Shown here piece by piece: positions 53,980 to 63,684 of a stretch of DNA of 64,000 bases. Each line of letters begins with the position of its first letter. Positions within the stretch are counted from its first letter, which is position 1. Source of the stretch: Emiliania huxleyi CCMP1516 (lineage: Eukaryota > Haptophyta > Isochrysidales > Noelaerhabdaceae); assembly GCF_000372725.1 (NCBI RefSeq), contig NW_005201338.1, forward strand, positions 175,782 through 239,781, in the 5' to 3' direction. The translations under genes and the position numbers were made by a program. Under the pieces are notes generated by a model, which saw only the letters and a program-made list of their open reading frames with translations, did not search any database and was not told the origin of the DNA.

Positions 53980-55450
53980 GTCGCCGCCTCCACCCTCGCC
54001 TCCACCCTCGCCGCCTCCACCCTCGCCGCCCCCCACGCCGCCGCCACCATCGCAGCCCCCGACGCCGCCCCCGCCCTCAGCCCCGCCCCCGCCGCACTCA
54101 CCGCCGCCGCCCTCGTCGTCGCCCTCGCCGCCGCCGCCCTCACACCCGCCGCTGCTGCCGCCTCCGTCGCTGCCACCCTCGCCGCCGCCGCCCTCGCCTC
54201 CAGTCGCGCCGCCCCCGTCACCGCCGACCTCGCCGCCGCCGCCCTCATCTCCACCCTCGCCGCCACCGCCCTCGCCGCCACCGCCCTCGCCGCCGCCGCC
54301 CTCGCCACCGCCGCCATCGCCGCCGCAGCCATCCCCGCCGCCGCCCTCGCCGCCGCCTCCGCTTCCGCCTCTGTCGCCCTCGCCTTCCCCGCCACCACCT
54401 CCTGCACCGCCGCCTCCGCCGCCGCCGCCGCCGCCGCCGCCGTCGCCGCCAGGGGTGACAAAGCCAAACCCACCGCCGCCGATGCCGCCCTGGCCGCCGG
54501 GGCAGCGGCCAGAACCTCCCCAGCCCCCGCTACCGCCGCCGTCATTGCCACCGTCCCCGCCGCCGCCTCTCTCGCCTCCAGCAACGCCGCCGACGCCGCC
54601 GCCGCCGCCTCTCTCGCCTCCATCAACGCCGCCGCCGTCGTCGCCGCCGCCTCTCTCGCCTCCATCAACGCCGACGCCGCCGTCGCCGCCGCCTCTCTCG
54701 CCTCCAGCAACGCCGCCGACGCCGCCGCCGCCGCCTCTCTCGCCTCCATCAACGCCGCCGCCGTCGTCGCCGCCGCCTCTCTCGCCTCCATCAACGCCGC
54801 CGCCGCCGCCGCCGCCGCCTCTCTCGCCTCCAACAACGCCGCCGCCGCCGCCGCCGCCGAAGCCGCCGCCGACGCCGCCATCGCCGCCGCCTCTCTCGCC
54901 TCCAGCAACGCCGCCGACGCCGCCACCGACGCCGCCGCCGCCGCCACCAAAGCCGCCGTCGCCGCCGCCGCCGACGCCGCCGCCGCCGCCGACGCCGCCG
55001 CCGCCGCTCGCCCCACCCCCACCCTTCTACGCCGACTTCGTCGAGAAGCTCGACGAGACAGTGCGGACGGGCGGGTATCACGTGGTAAAGGCTGGCCGAG
55101 CCATCCTCGCCAATCCCCCGGTGGAGTTGGCGCTGGGAGCAGCCGGGTTGCTCTTCCTGGCGCTCTGCTTCTCCCGCTGCTGCTGCCGGCGGCGCGAGCC
55201 GCCTCACAAGCGGCTCGTGGAGCCCGACGAGGAGGAGGCGGCGGGGGGCGGCAAGCCGAGTCCGCGGCGGCCGAAGCGCCGCTCAGATGCCATGCCGTTC
55301 TTGCACGCAAACCGGTCCGCAGCGGAGCTGGAGCTGGCGGAGCAGGTGGCGGAGCTGGAGCGGCACCTCGCCGTGAGCAAGGCCACAAGGCCGGAAGTAG
55401 CATCACTCGTTCAGATGGCGCGGGCCGCGAAGTCTGAGCGGGAGTCGTGA
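53684..55450 (+). CDS. Proline-rich (SPPPP) membrane-anchored wall-type protein 1
   Basis: The ATG at 53684 (MVSYLDRVPAGW) is chosen because the paralogue starts the same way. About 430 residues of [11 protein letters not shown] repeats (hydroxyproline-rich, extensin or pherophorin-like) occupy 53730-55010. The most regular part, 54560-54910, repeats PPPLSPPSTPP-type units of about 40-60 bp. The C-terminal cassette is FYADFVEKLDETVRTGGY, then VKAGRAILANPP, a single transmembrane helix (LALGAAGLLFLALCF), a Cys/Arg patch (CCCRRREPPHKRLVEPDEEE) and a short coiled coil. The cassette is nearly identical to that of the gene at 56713. Predicted type I surface protein with an extracellular rod; role unknown. 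The 56713 copy has a Cys-rich domain where this one has only prolines. High-GC repeats make its length assembly-sensitive. Confidence 0.72.
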
Positions 55451-55559
55451 CACTGACAGACAGAGGCGCCCCCTTCGTGACGCCCGCTTCCTTAGTTAGG
55501 CCGCGTCCCTCCCCTGTCCTCTCGACTGCATTCCTCTCTGGCTCAAACGGCGCGTAGCC

Positions 55560-56072
55560 GCCGGTTGCTCTATCGCGCTCTCAGACGCAAACGGCGGGCG
55601 TAGCCGGTTGCTCTCGCGGGCAGGGCGGTTCGGGTTAGTGCCCAGCACTACGCTCTCGCCCTCTGTTCGTCGCGGCTACGCCCTCGGCTTGATGAGTACT
55701 TTGCCGTGCGATTCGAGCAGTTATTATGACTCAGCACGCAACCGGAGACCGGTTTGGTTTCTTATCTAATAAATACATCCCTCCGTGAGTCGGGAACTCC
55801 TGCATGTATTAGATCTAGAATTACTACGGTTATCCAAGTAGCAAGGTACCATCAAATAAACCATAACTGATTTAATGAGCCATTCGCACCGACCGCTCCG
55901 AGGTGAGGCGTGTCCGGACGATCCCAACATAATCGCGCTCATATCGCGCTCCCTGGCCCAAACGGCGCGTAGCCGGTTGCTCTCGTGGGCAGGGCGGTTT
56001 GGGCTAGTGCACAGCAGTACGCTCTCGCCCTCTGTTCGTCGCGGCTACGCCCTCAGCTTGATGGGTACTTAA
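55560..56072. repeat. Long direct repeats (about 125 bp) flanking an 18S fragment
   Basis: 55575-55700 and 55948-56072 share about 125 bp at high identity. Both contain GTAGCCGGTTGCTCTCG, then GGGCAGGGCGGTT, then CGCTCTCGCCCTCTGTTCG, then TCGCGGCTACGCCCTC and CTTGATG-GTAC. The 18S rRNA fragment and about 55 bp of other sequence lie between them. Confidence 0.85.
55703..55888 (-). rRNA. Partial 18S rRNA (5' region), minus strand, likely pseudogene
   Basis: On the minus strand the sequence reads GCGAATGGCTCATTAAATCA, then TTTATTTGATGGTACCTTGC, TACTTGGATAACCGTAGTAA and ATACATGCAGGAGTTCCCGA. It continues ACTCACGGAGGGATGTATTT and AACTGCTCGAATCGCACGGC. This is the universally conserved start of small-subunit rRNA, roughly positions 80-265. 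The rest of the gene is absent. Differences from the usual eukaryotic sequence (TAGATCTAAT for TAGAGCTAAT, TTATGGTTT for TTATAGTTT) suggest drift. Contamination or misassembly cannot be excluded, but both ends pass into local repeats. Confidence 0.93.
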
Positions 56073-56088
56073 AGCACGCATCGCCCCA

Positions 56089-56712
56089 GCAGTGCGCAGC
56101 CGTGGCCCGCGCCGCAACGCCGCCGCCGACATCGCCGCCGGCGCCGCCCGTGCCAACGCCACCGCTGCCCTCCCCACACGAGCACCCACCTCGCCGGCTC
56201 GCCGCCACCCATGCTGTCGCCGCCCTCACCCCTCTGCCGACCGCGCTACAACTGGCTAGCAAAGACGCAGCCTATAGTCTCGACTCTCCCGCCAATGTCT
56301 CACGATTGTTTGCGTCTCACGTTGGCTCATGGCATGGTAAGATGGTATCTGACAACGCGCGACTATGAGGCAGCGGCTTGTGGCGTCTCACACCCGTTCT
56401 GCGCCGTGTCTCATTGTGGCTCAGCACAGTCTCAGAAGCAAGTGAGACGAGTCGCTTGGCGCAGCAACTATGCCGTTGTGAGACCGAGTGAGACGAGGAA
56501 TGCCGCTTGTTCACCGTGAGACGAGTGTGAGACGCTCTGAGATGAAATGACGAGACGTAGTAGAGACGACATTGTCACACAGCAGAGGTGCACATTTGTC
56601 TCACTGGTGTCTCAAATCAGCCTCTCGCGCCGACCTGCGAGATTCACACGTCATTCTCTACTCGAGTACGTACGAACGGCGCCTTCTCTTGACCGCCATC
56701 CCTCCCCGGGAA
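56089..56712. repeat. Pro-rich fragment and TGAGAC/GTCTCA motif cluster
   Basis: 56100-56210 encodes a short Pro-rich stretch (TPPPTSPPAPPVPTPPLP), probably debris of the neighbouring proline-rich genes. From 56275 to 56625, GTCTCA or its complement TGAGAC occurs more than a dozen times at irregular 10-40 bp intervals, in both orientations, often as TGAGACGAG. 56677-56712 repeats the leader sequence seen before 53684. Confidence 0.7.
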
Positions 56713-57897
56713 ATGGTTTGGTACCTCGGGCGAGCTGGCGCGTGTGTAGACCGCTCCGGCGGCCCTGGGAAGTACGCCTCCGCGTCGACGTCCAACAGCC
56801 TCTCCTACGCAGAGATTCACGACACTTGCCGCCGGTCCTGCGACGTCGACGCTTTCTGCGTCGGCTACAGCGTTTACGCTCCGCTCGTCGGAGGTCAGGT
56901 CGGTTACGATCCGCTCGTCGGAGGTCAGGTCGAGTGCAAGACCTATAAGGCGCAAACCTCGGTGGACATGATTGCGGGCGCAGCGCCCTCGAGCGGCACG
57001 ACGTGCTACGAAAAAATATATTCACCCGCGCCGTCGCCTCCGCCGCCGCCGCTCCCGCCACTGCCCCCGCCGTGTGCCTTCCCCGACGCGCAGTGCCTTG
57101 GCCAGACCTGCGGAGACTGGATCGGCACCTCCTGCACCAGCCCCTCCCTCCAGGGACTCTGGGCCGGCCACACCTGCCCGCATTGCCGCGGCTGCTGCTC
57201 CGTGCCGCCGCCGCCTTCCCCTCCCGCGGCCCCCCCCTCGCCAGCGACCCCGCCACAGCCGCCGCCGACGCCGCCACCGACGCCACCGCCTTCGACGCCG
57301 CCGCCGCTCGCCCCACCCCCACCCTTCTACGCCGACTTCGTCGACAAGCTCGACGGGACGGTGCGGACGGGGTACGAGACCGTGGCGCCCGTCGTCAAGG
57401 AGCTGGAGAAGGAGCTGGGCGCGCTGCTCCCTGAGCGGTGGGCCCAGAAGGTCGCCGAACACGGGAGCGCGGTGCGCGAGTGGAGCCTGCGCCCCCTCGG
57501 CGACTCGCTAAAGCTAAACTTGGACGACCGGAACCGGACATCCACTCCGAGTGCTCTCCCCCCCCTCCTTCGCGATCACGTGGTAAAGGCGGGCCGAGCC
57601 ATCCTCGCCAATTCCCCGCTGAAGTTGGCGCTGGGAGCAGCCGGGTTGCTCTTCCTAGCGCTCTGCTTCTACCGCTGCTGCTGCCGGCGGCGCGAGCCGC
57701 CTCACAAGCGGCTCGTGGAGCCCGACGAGGAGGAGGCGCGGGGCGGCATGCCAAGTCCGCGGCCGAAGCGCCGCTCCGATGCCCTTCATCGGCCGCAGGA
57801 GCTGGCGGAGCAGTTGGCGGAGCTGAAGCTTAGGATGAAGGAAGTGGGGGAGCTGGAGCGGCGCCTCTCCGTGAGCAAGGCCCAAGGCCGGAAGTAG
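56713..57897 (+). CDS. Proline-rich membrane protein 2 with Cys-rich (PAN/WSC-like) domain
   Basis: ATG at 56713 (MVWYLGRAGACVDRSGG). The N-terminal 95 residues form a Cys-rich PAN/WSC-like domain (CRRSCDVDAFCVGYSVY...CKTYK) with a 30-bp internal duplication (YAPLVGGQV, YDPLVGGQV). A Pro linker follows. Next is a second Cys module (CLGQTCGDWIGTSCTSP... GHTCPHCRGCC) and another Pro linker. The cassette shared with the upstream paralogue closes the protein: FYADFVDKLDGTVRTGY, a helical insert (KELEKELGALLPERW), one transmembrane segment (LALGAAGLLFLALCFYRCCC), RREPPHKRLVEPDEEE and a coiled-coil tail. Predicted surface receptor or adhesion protein, cytoplasmic tail basic then acidic. Tandem duplication with 53684 is clear. 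Single exon. Confidence 0.8.
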   Translation: MVWYLGRAGACVDRSGGPGKYASASTSNSLSYAEIHDTCRRSCDVDAFCVGYSVYAPLVGGQVGYDPLVGGQVECKTYKAQTSVDMIAGAAPSSGTTCYEKIYSPAPSPPPPPLPPLPPPCAFPDAQCLGQTCGDWIGTSCTSPSLQGLWAGHTCPHCRGCCSVPPPPSPPAAPPSPATPPQPPPTPPPTPPPSTPPPLAPPPPFYADFVDKLDGTVRTGYETVAPVVKELEKELGALLPERWAQKVAEHGSAVREWSLRPLGDSLKLNLDDRNRTSTPSALPPLLRDHVVKAGRAILANSPLKLALGAAGLLFLALCFYRCCCRRREPPHKRLVEPDEEEARGGMPSPRPKRRSDALHRPQELAEQLAELKLRMKEVGELERRLSVSKAQGRK

Positions 57898-59400
57898 CAT
57901 CACTCGCTCATGTGGCGCGGGCCGCGAGATCTGAGCGGGAGAGGCTCGACGTTGGGGCACCGACTGGCCCACAACGCGGTGAACCAGGCGCGCAGCGCGG
58001 GTCGCCACCGAGTGGCTGCCGGTTCGAGATTCCTCCTTTCCGCTCCCCCCCCGCAAGGCGCGAGACACACACGACTGCCTGATTAATGAGGTGGTGCGGC
58101 GTTCTGCGAATCTTGCTCTGGAGCATAGAATGCCAGCTGGAACCCGCGCGACTTTGGCCTTTGTTTGCGCGTGGGGAAACACGGCGCGATGCTAACGCTA
58201 CAGTATCGGCTCGTGGAGCTCGAGGCTCACGGTCGAGGGCTGGATGGAGGACGTCGGGCGTCGTGAGAACTGAAAAAGGGGGGCGGGGGGTGTGGCGAGT
58301 GGCGTGGAAATCGATATCGGATATGATATGGAGTTCACTTTTGTATTGCATGTGCATGTGCATGTGCGTGTGCATGTTACAATGTGCATGTATGTTGTAA
58401 CACGCTCATGCATGTATGTTGTCATGTTGTTGTTGTGCATGCACTTGGTTATAAAGCCGTAGCACCATGCTTGGACAAGCTAAGAATAGGCCTCACCCGA
58501 GAATACAGTAGGCTGCAGAGAGAACTTGCCGCCGCGGCGGGCGTCTCTGCCGTGTGTGTACCCGACGCTTCTATGTCCGCGCGGGCGAGAGTGGTCTAAA
58601 CTGTAAACTCTATGGAGCCCCGAGCATCGCTGCTGCGTGGAGAAGACAGCAGCACTGCCCGACCTCAAAACATGCACAACAAGCGGGATTTGTGACTCTG
58701 TCCTCAATTCTTCAGCCGCTCTGCCGGACGCGCTCCCCTTGTCGCGAGGGGCACCGGTGCAAGCCCAGAACCGCCTCGCCAAGTATAGCCACACGGGGAG
58801 AAACTATGAACATGATTCAGGTCTACTACGTTGAATTGAACGACTCTGCGTCGTCCGCTGCGGGCCAAACTCAACACAGTGCGTTGCGACACACACCCTT
58901 CCTGGCTGACGGTCGAGCAGTGTGCAAGCCGCGTGCGCCCATTCTGGCCTCGCCAAGCTTGGAACATGGGAATTAATGATGCTTGGGATCTAGGTCTACA
59001 ACCACTGCCGTGAGTGGATCCACATTCGCGTCATAAGGCATCCTGGCCTGCTGCGGCCACAGCCAGCATTGCGTAGCGACGCACTGTGTGTGGCTGGCAG
59101 CAAGCAAACTCAAATGACGACGCGTTGCAGCCTCGTAGCTCAACAACATTGTGCATTTGAGGAAGGCTCCGTTACTAAGGCTGATAGAAGCAGCATCAGC
59201 CACACAACCAACAACAGCTTCTGGAGAGTATGCGGAGCGCAAGCAGCCGGTGATCAAAGGCGTGTTGCTGTCGGTGGCAGATTGCCAGAGGGACGCCGGC
59301 GCTTCGGTGCGTGGCTTCGGGGTGGTCGCAATTTCCACCGCTCAACTTGGAGGCAGTGTGTCTAGTGCGTTGTGCGTAGTAGTACCCAATAAAGTGCTAA
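57898..59400. repeat. Interval with CATGTG repeats, no supported gene
   Basis: 58335-58445 is a TGCATG/CATGTATGTTGT array ending CATGTTGTTGTTGTGCATGC, kin to the block at 29404. 58010-58035 contains GGTTCGAGATTCC, similar to a tRNA B box, but no cloverleaf. A polyadenylation-like AATAAA is at 59388. Open frames here are short and motif-free. Confidence 0.55.
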
Positions 59401-60346
59401 CACGACCCTCGGGGGCAGCAGGGGGTATGTGGCGAGCGCACGGAGGCACAGTTAGGCCGCCGTGATATCGCCCTTCCGGGCACCCCGCATCGGTAGCCGT
59501 TTAGGGGTTAAGGCTGATTGGCTAGACGAGCGGCCTACCTCCAACGGGGCAGTCTAGATCACGGGGGATGATATCCTGCCTACCGGCACGCCGGGAGGAG
59601 GTGGTTGCTCCGCCGCCGGACCGGCCTCTCCACCACCCTCGCCCAGGCCCCACTGGCCCAGGGATCTACAATGCTGTCTCATGAAGGTCCGACAGGTTCG
59701 GGACGGCACCGGGCACCGCCTCGGTATACAAAATGCGCCTGCGGGCGGACCCTCACAGATCACAGATCACTCTGGTCTACGCACACCCAAGCAGGGCTGG
59801 GATGGCTGTCAGCGCTCCCCTGGGCTTCGCATCACACCCCTCACCTGGAAGAGCAAGTAGTCGCGTAAAATCGGCATGTAAAATGCCGCATCAAGGCGTC
59901 TAAAGAAGACGACATGAATGTTCACAGAGAATGTTTACGGTTCAGACCTTTGCGCGGGGTGTGAACAGCCATTCCGCGTGGTTGAAGGTTGAAGGGGTCG
60001 GTCGACCACTTGGTTGATGGTTGAGACCTCTGTCAACCCGCTGGTTGACAGTTGAGGCAATCGGCCTCAACCACCGCTAGGGACTGCATCACAGGGTTGC
60101 TCGGAGGGAAGAGGGATGCGCAGCGCGCGCGGGAGCTGGGCCGGGCCGCGCATTCCTGGTGAGATTCGTCCCGAGTTTGTGTCAACCACACTCATGGGAG
60201 ATGAGGCAGGCGCGGCAGACCCGCAACCAGTCGGCGCGGAGCTGGAGGAAATCTGGGACTGCGCGGAGGAGGCGCCCGCACGTCGTGGCACGTAGGGCTC
60301 GCCGTCACCCAGGCGCAAAAGGAGGGCGACACACGCTGCAGGGCAA
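59401..60346. repeat. Interval with GGTTGA repeats, no supported gene
   Basis: 59975-60075 repeats GGTTGA/TCAACC about nine times in both orientations (GGTTGAAGGTTGAAGG, TGGTTGATGGTTGAG). 59470-59760 contains several blocks that resemble gene debris, but no frame is sustained. Confidence 0.5.
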
Positions 60347-60607
60347 GAGCACCCAGGCCATATCGCGCTCGCATTCCTCCTGCCCGCCGTCGGCATCGTC
60401 GCCTCCACCATCGGCTTCTTCGCAGTCAACACCAGCGCGCAGGGCAAGGGGTGGGACGTCCACCTCCGCAGCCGCACCCCTGCCGCCCTCTCCAGAGGGG
60501 CGGAGCCGGCCGTGGCACGCCCGTGACGCGACGCGCCCGCGACGGCTGCTCCTCTAGGCACCCTCATGTGGGCCCTCGAGAAGGGCATGTACCTCTCAGC
60601 GTGGGCA
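60347..60607 (+). pseudogene. Possible H+-pyrophosphatase (V-PPase) remnant
   Basis: A frame at 60356-60460 reads GHIALAFLLPAVGIVASTIG then FFAVNTSAQGKGWDV, a transmembrane segment with the PAVGIVAS-IG-F pattern of membrane pyrophosphatases. After a TAG acceptor at 60556, TLMWALEKGMYLSA (60560-60601) matches the next helix start of such pumps (ALxKGxYxSA). Neither side extends into other V-PPase motifs; there is no GDNVGD or DVGADLVGK. So this is a fragment at best. Confidence rests on two short matches from memory. Confidence 0.32.
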
Positions 60608-60901
60608 AGCAAGGCGGCGGCCGAGATCAATCATCTCCGAGGTCCGCTGGCAGTTCACTCAAGCACATCCGCAACGCCAAGGGCATCTCGCTCGGCGAGT
60701 GCATCCGCGTCTACACCGAAAAGGCGGAGGAGTTTTGTGTAGAGGTGGATCACTTCGTTCATGCCGCGTTTTTTTGGCCGAACCGACAGGGGCGCCGCGG
60801 CAGGTAGGGAGCACTCCACCGCCATCCCGTTTTTATGGCGGGTAGCTTGGGGAGTCATATGTGGTGGCGGCGTGCCGTCCTCCCATCCTGGCGAGCGAGT
60901 A

Positions 60902-60935
<34 letters not shown>

Positions 60936-62076
60936 ACACGAGTACAGACAGTCCACGCCTGCTATTCACAGCACAAGCCCTCGCCGGGGGCTCGAGCATG
61001 CGCAGCGAAAAGCAATCCTTTTTCCAGACGGACCCCCCCCTTGTGAAAAAGTGAGGCCTGGTACTAGGGGGCTATACACTCTCTGAGGCCTCAGACCCCC
61101 CTCTGAGGACGGGTCGGACCCCTGCCTTGGCGGCACAGAGGGTTTGACTCTGACTCTGTGCCGCCTCTATGGCCTCTCTTGGCTGCTTTTGGCCTCAGAG
61201 GGTCCCTGGCTGATGGTCCGTCTTGGCGCGGCACAGAGGGCTTTGACCTCAGAGGGTGGCCCCCCCTCACGGCAGAGGCGAGAGCCCCGGGCGGAGGCGG
61301 AGCTGCCTAGCCCTCCACGAACGGCGCTGACCAGTGAGGGCGGGGAGGGGCGGGGTAGTAAAACATTACGACTTTTCACAGCGACCATCCATGACTAAGG
61401 CGCTACTCTATACGCTCGCAAGCGCGCCCGGCACCACACGCGCTTACTGCTGCAGGCTCGCCCACAGCGCCTGCGCCGTGCCCTGCGCGTGAACCAGCTT
61501 CGCACGGCCCGGCCCCGTCAACTTGAGGATGTGCTTGGAGCGGCCGCCCGACAATGTCGTTGACCCGGACTCTGATGCGCATCTTGGGTGCCTCGCCACA
61601 GCTGGGGCGCCTCGCGCAGAGTAGCTGGAGAGACAGTTCCGTCAACTCTCGCAGAAATTCTTTTTCTGTGGTTGTGGGGACGAGAGAGACTTGAAATGCC
61701 TGAAAACCCCTCTGAGCACTGAGGAGCGGCCTCGCGGGGCTTGCCTTGGCGTCTCAGAGGGTCCCCGTAGCCTCAGAGGCTGCGCCGAGAGAGGCTGGCT
61801 TGGCGGCACAGGCCTTCAGAGGGTCGGCCCAGGCACCCTCTGAGCCGCTCGTGGATGGCCTCTCTTGGCACAGAGGGTACCCTCTGAGACGAGCAGATCT
61901 GGGCCCGCTTGCCTCACACCCCCCCCCTCTGACACAACCCCCTAGTGGCCTGGTCTGTATTGGTTGCAAAAAAGAATTTCACGGTTCCCACCACCTGCGA
62001 GGGCTCGGTGGCACCGCGGCGACCAACCACGCTCTTCGCCGCCGCGCTCGGCCTCGCCGGCCGCGCGCCGAGGCGC
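60608..62076. repeat. Repeat-rich interval upstream of MutY
   Basis: 60862-60890 is a short relic of the repeat family end (TGTGGTGGCGGCGTGCCGTC). 60904-60934 is a GT run. 61081-61260 and 61700-61930 are built from CTCAGAGGGT, GGCACAGAGGG and CCTCTCTTGGC motifs, about a dozen copies. 61445-61600 has a minus frame, SKHILKLTGPGRAKLVHAQG, too short to call. Confidence 0.6.
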
Positions 62077-63684
62077 ATGACTTCGAAGAAGGACTCGTCG
62101 AGGAGCGCGGCTGCCTACCCGGCACTGTCTGCCTTCCTGGCTCACAGCACGGTGGAGTACCACATGGAGGAGCTGCCTGTCGCCGAAGCGAGACCGGCGC
62201 TCCTCGAGTGGTATCGAGCCACGCGCCGTAGGCTTCCGTGGCGAGGGGACGCGCCGCCGTACAACGGCTCCACTGCCGGTGTGAACAAGGCCGGCTCACG
62301 CGCGGCACAGGTGGCCGCGGAGCCCTCGCCCGTCGGCGAGGTGTCGGCGTACGGCGTGTGGGTCTCGGAGATCATGTGCCAGCAGACGCGCGTCGAAGCC
62401 GTCATCCCGTACTGGCTGGCCTGGATGGAAGCCTTTCCGACGGTGCAGGACCTCGCTGCCGCCTCGGAGGAGCAAGTGAACGCCAAGTGGGCGGGGCTCG
62501 GCTTCTACCGGCGCGCGCGCATGTTGCACGAGGGCGCGAAGCAGGTGGTGGACGATTTCGATGGCCAGCTACCGCAAACCGTCGACGGCCTGCTGCGCCT
62601 CAAGGGCGTCGGGCCGTACACGGCTGGAGCGATCGCCTCGATCTCGTTCGGCGTGCCCGCGCCGATTGTGGACGGCAACGTCCTACGCGTGCTCTCGCGG
62701 CTGTGCGCCGTCGCCTCGCACGTCAAGCAGCCCGCGTACGCCGACAAGCTCGCGTGGGGGCTTGCCGCGCGCCTCGTCGAGGGTGGCGGCGGCGGCGCGG
62801 CGGGTGAGCTCAACCAGGCGGTCATGGAGCTCGGCGCAACGCTCTGCGCGCCCGACGGCTCGGGTTGTGACGAGCGCGACCCGCTGCGCGCGCTGTACAA
62901 GTCGACGGCGGTAGCGCGCGACGCCCTCGCCGCTCAGCGCGCCGGCGACCTCGACGCGCTGCTCGCGCAGCCCAACCTCGGTGTGCACCGCTGTCCCGTC
63001 TGCGGGGCAGGCGCTGCTGATTTCCTCGCAAGGCTGCGTGCGGTGGCGGCGGGCGCGCCACCGAGGAGCGAGGAGGACACTGCCGTCGCGCAGGTGCACG
63101 CGCTGCTGCCGCTGCCGCTGCCGAAGAAGCGCGTGAGGCAGGAGCGCTATCTGGTCGCTGCAGTGCGGCGCGGCGACGCGGCGCTGTCACCGGGCACGGC
63201 GTGGTTGCTCGCCAAGCGGCCAGACAGTGGACTGCTCGCGGGGCAGTGGGAGTTCCCGGCCACGCTCCTCGCGGCGCACAAGGAGGACGAGCCGGACGAC
63301 CCGGGCGCCGCCGCGCGCGCGACTGCTGGCGGCACGCTGCTCGAGCAGCTGGCGCCCGGCGGCGTGCAGAAGCGCTCAGCGGTGGACGGCACGCTCGAGC
63401 ATGTCTTCTCACACGTGCGCCACACGATGCACGTGGAGCACGCCTGCTGCGACGCAGACGCGGCGGCGAGCGAGTGGGAGGGGCGCACGGTCGAGTGGAT
63501 GGACGCCGACAGGATGGCCGAGGTCGGCATCACTGCGGGCGTCAAGAAGGTCATCGCCGCTGTCAGCGCGCACGCGCAGACGGGGTCGGCCCCGCGTCGC
63601 GCCGGCAAGCGGAGGGTGGCTGCTGGAAGCGACGACGGCAAGCAGCCGAAGATGAGCGCCTTCTTCACGAAGCGGGAGAGCTGA
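62077..63684 (+). CDS. MUTYH: Adenine DNA glycosylase MutY/MUTYH with C-terminal PIP box
   Basis: A single exon of 535 residues from ATG 62077; the frame is open 130 bp further upstream but from GTG. It excises adenine opposite 8-oxoguanine in base-excision repair. Visible: WYRATRRRLPWRG; catalytic Glu in VWVSEIMCQQTRVE; NAKWAGLGFYRRARML; helix-hairpin-helix LKGVGPYTAGAIASIS; VDGNVLRVLSRL with the catalytic Asp. The iron-sulfur region has C-x6-C (LCAPDGSGC), but the next Cys pair, CPVC, is about 45 residues later instead of two residues later. The NUDIX-like C-terminal domain (LLAKRPDSGLLAGQWEFP) and VFSHVRHTMHV recognise 8-oxoG. The tail QPKMSAFF is a canonical PCNA-interacting (PIP) box. 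An Ala/Gly-rich insert (62260-62340) precedes the catalytic helix. A basic stretch upstream could serve as a mitochondrial leader in a longer isoform. Confidence 0.94.
   Translation: MTSKKDSSRSAAAYPALSAFLAHSTVEYHMEELPVAEARPALLEWYRATRRRLPWRGDAPPYNGSTAGVNKAGSRAAQVAAEPSPVGEVSAYGVWVSEIMCQQTRVEAVIPYWLAWMEAFPTVQDLAAASEEQVNAKWAGLGFYRRARMLHEGAKQVVDDFDGQLPQTVDGLLRLKGVGPYTAGAIASISFGVPAPIVDGNVLRVLSRLCAVASHVKQPAYADKLAWGLAARLVEGGGGGAAGELNQAVMELGATLCAPDGSGCDERDPLRALYKSTAVARDALAAQRAGDLDALLAQPNLGVHRCPVCGAGAADFLARLRAVAAGAPPRSEEDTAVAQVHALLPLPLPKKRVRQERYLVAAVRRGDAALSPGTAWLLAKRPDSGLLAGQWEFPATLLAAHKEDEPDDPGAAARATAGGTLLEQLAPGGVQKRSAVDGTLEHVFSHVRHTMHVEHACCDADAAASEWEGRTVEWMDADRMAEVGITAGVKKVIAAVSAHAQTGSAPRRAGKRRVAAGSDDGKQPKMSAFFTKRES

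Noticed and set aside
53625..55406. 593-residue minus-strand frame opposite the proline-rich gene
   Set aside because: Ala-rich translation of the complement of SPPPP codons, no motifs. GC-rich repeats keep several frames open; the plus frame ends in a cassette shared with a paralogue, so it is the real one.
57950..58040. tRNA gene
   Set aside because: GGTTCGAGATTCC resembles a B box, but T-stem, anticodon arm and acceptor stem do not pair on either strand.
61445..61600. Minus-strand fragment reading SKHILKLTGPGRAKLVHAQG
   Set aside because: Protein-like for about 35 residues only, without a start or upstream exon; too little to call.
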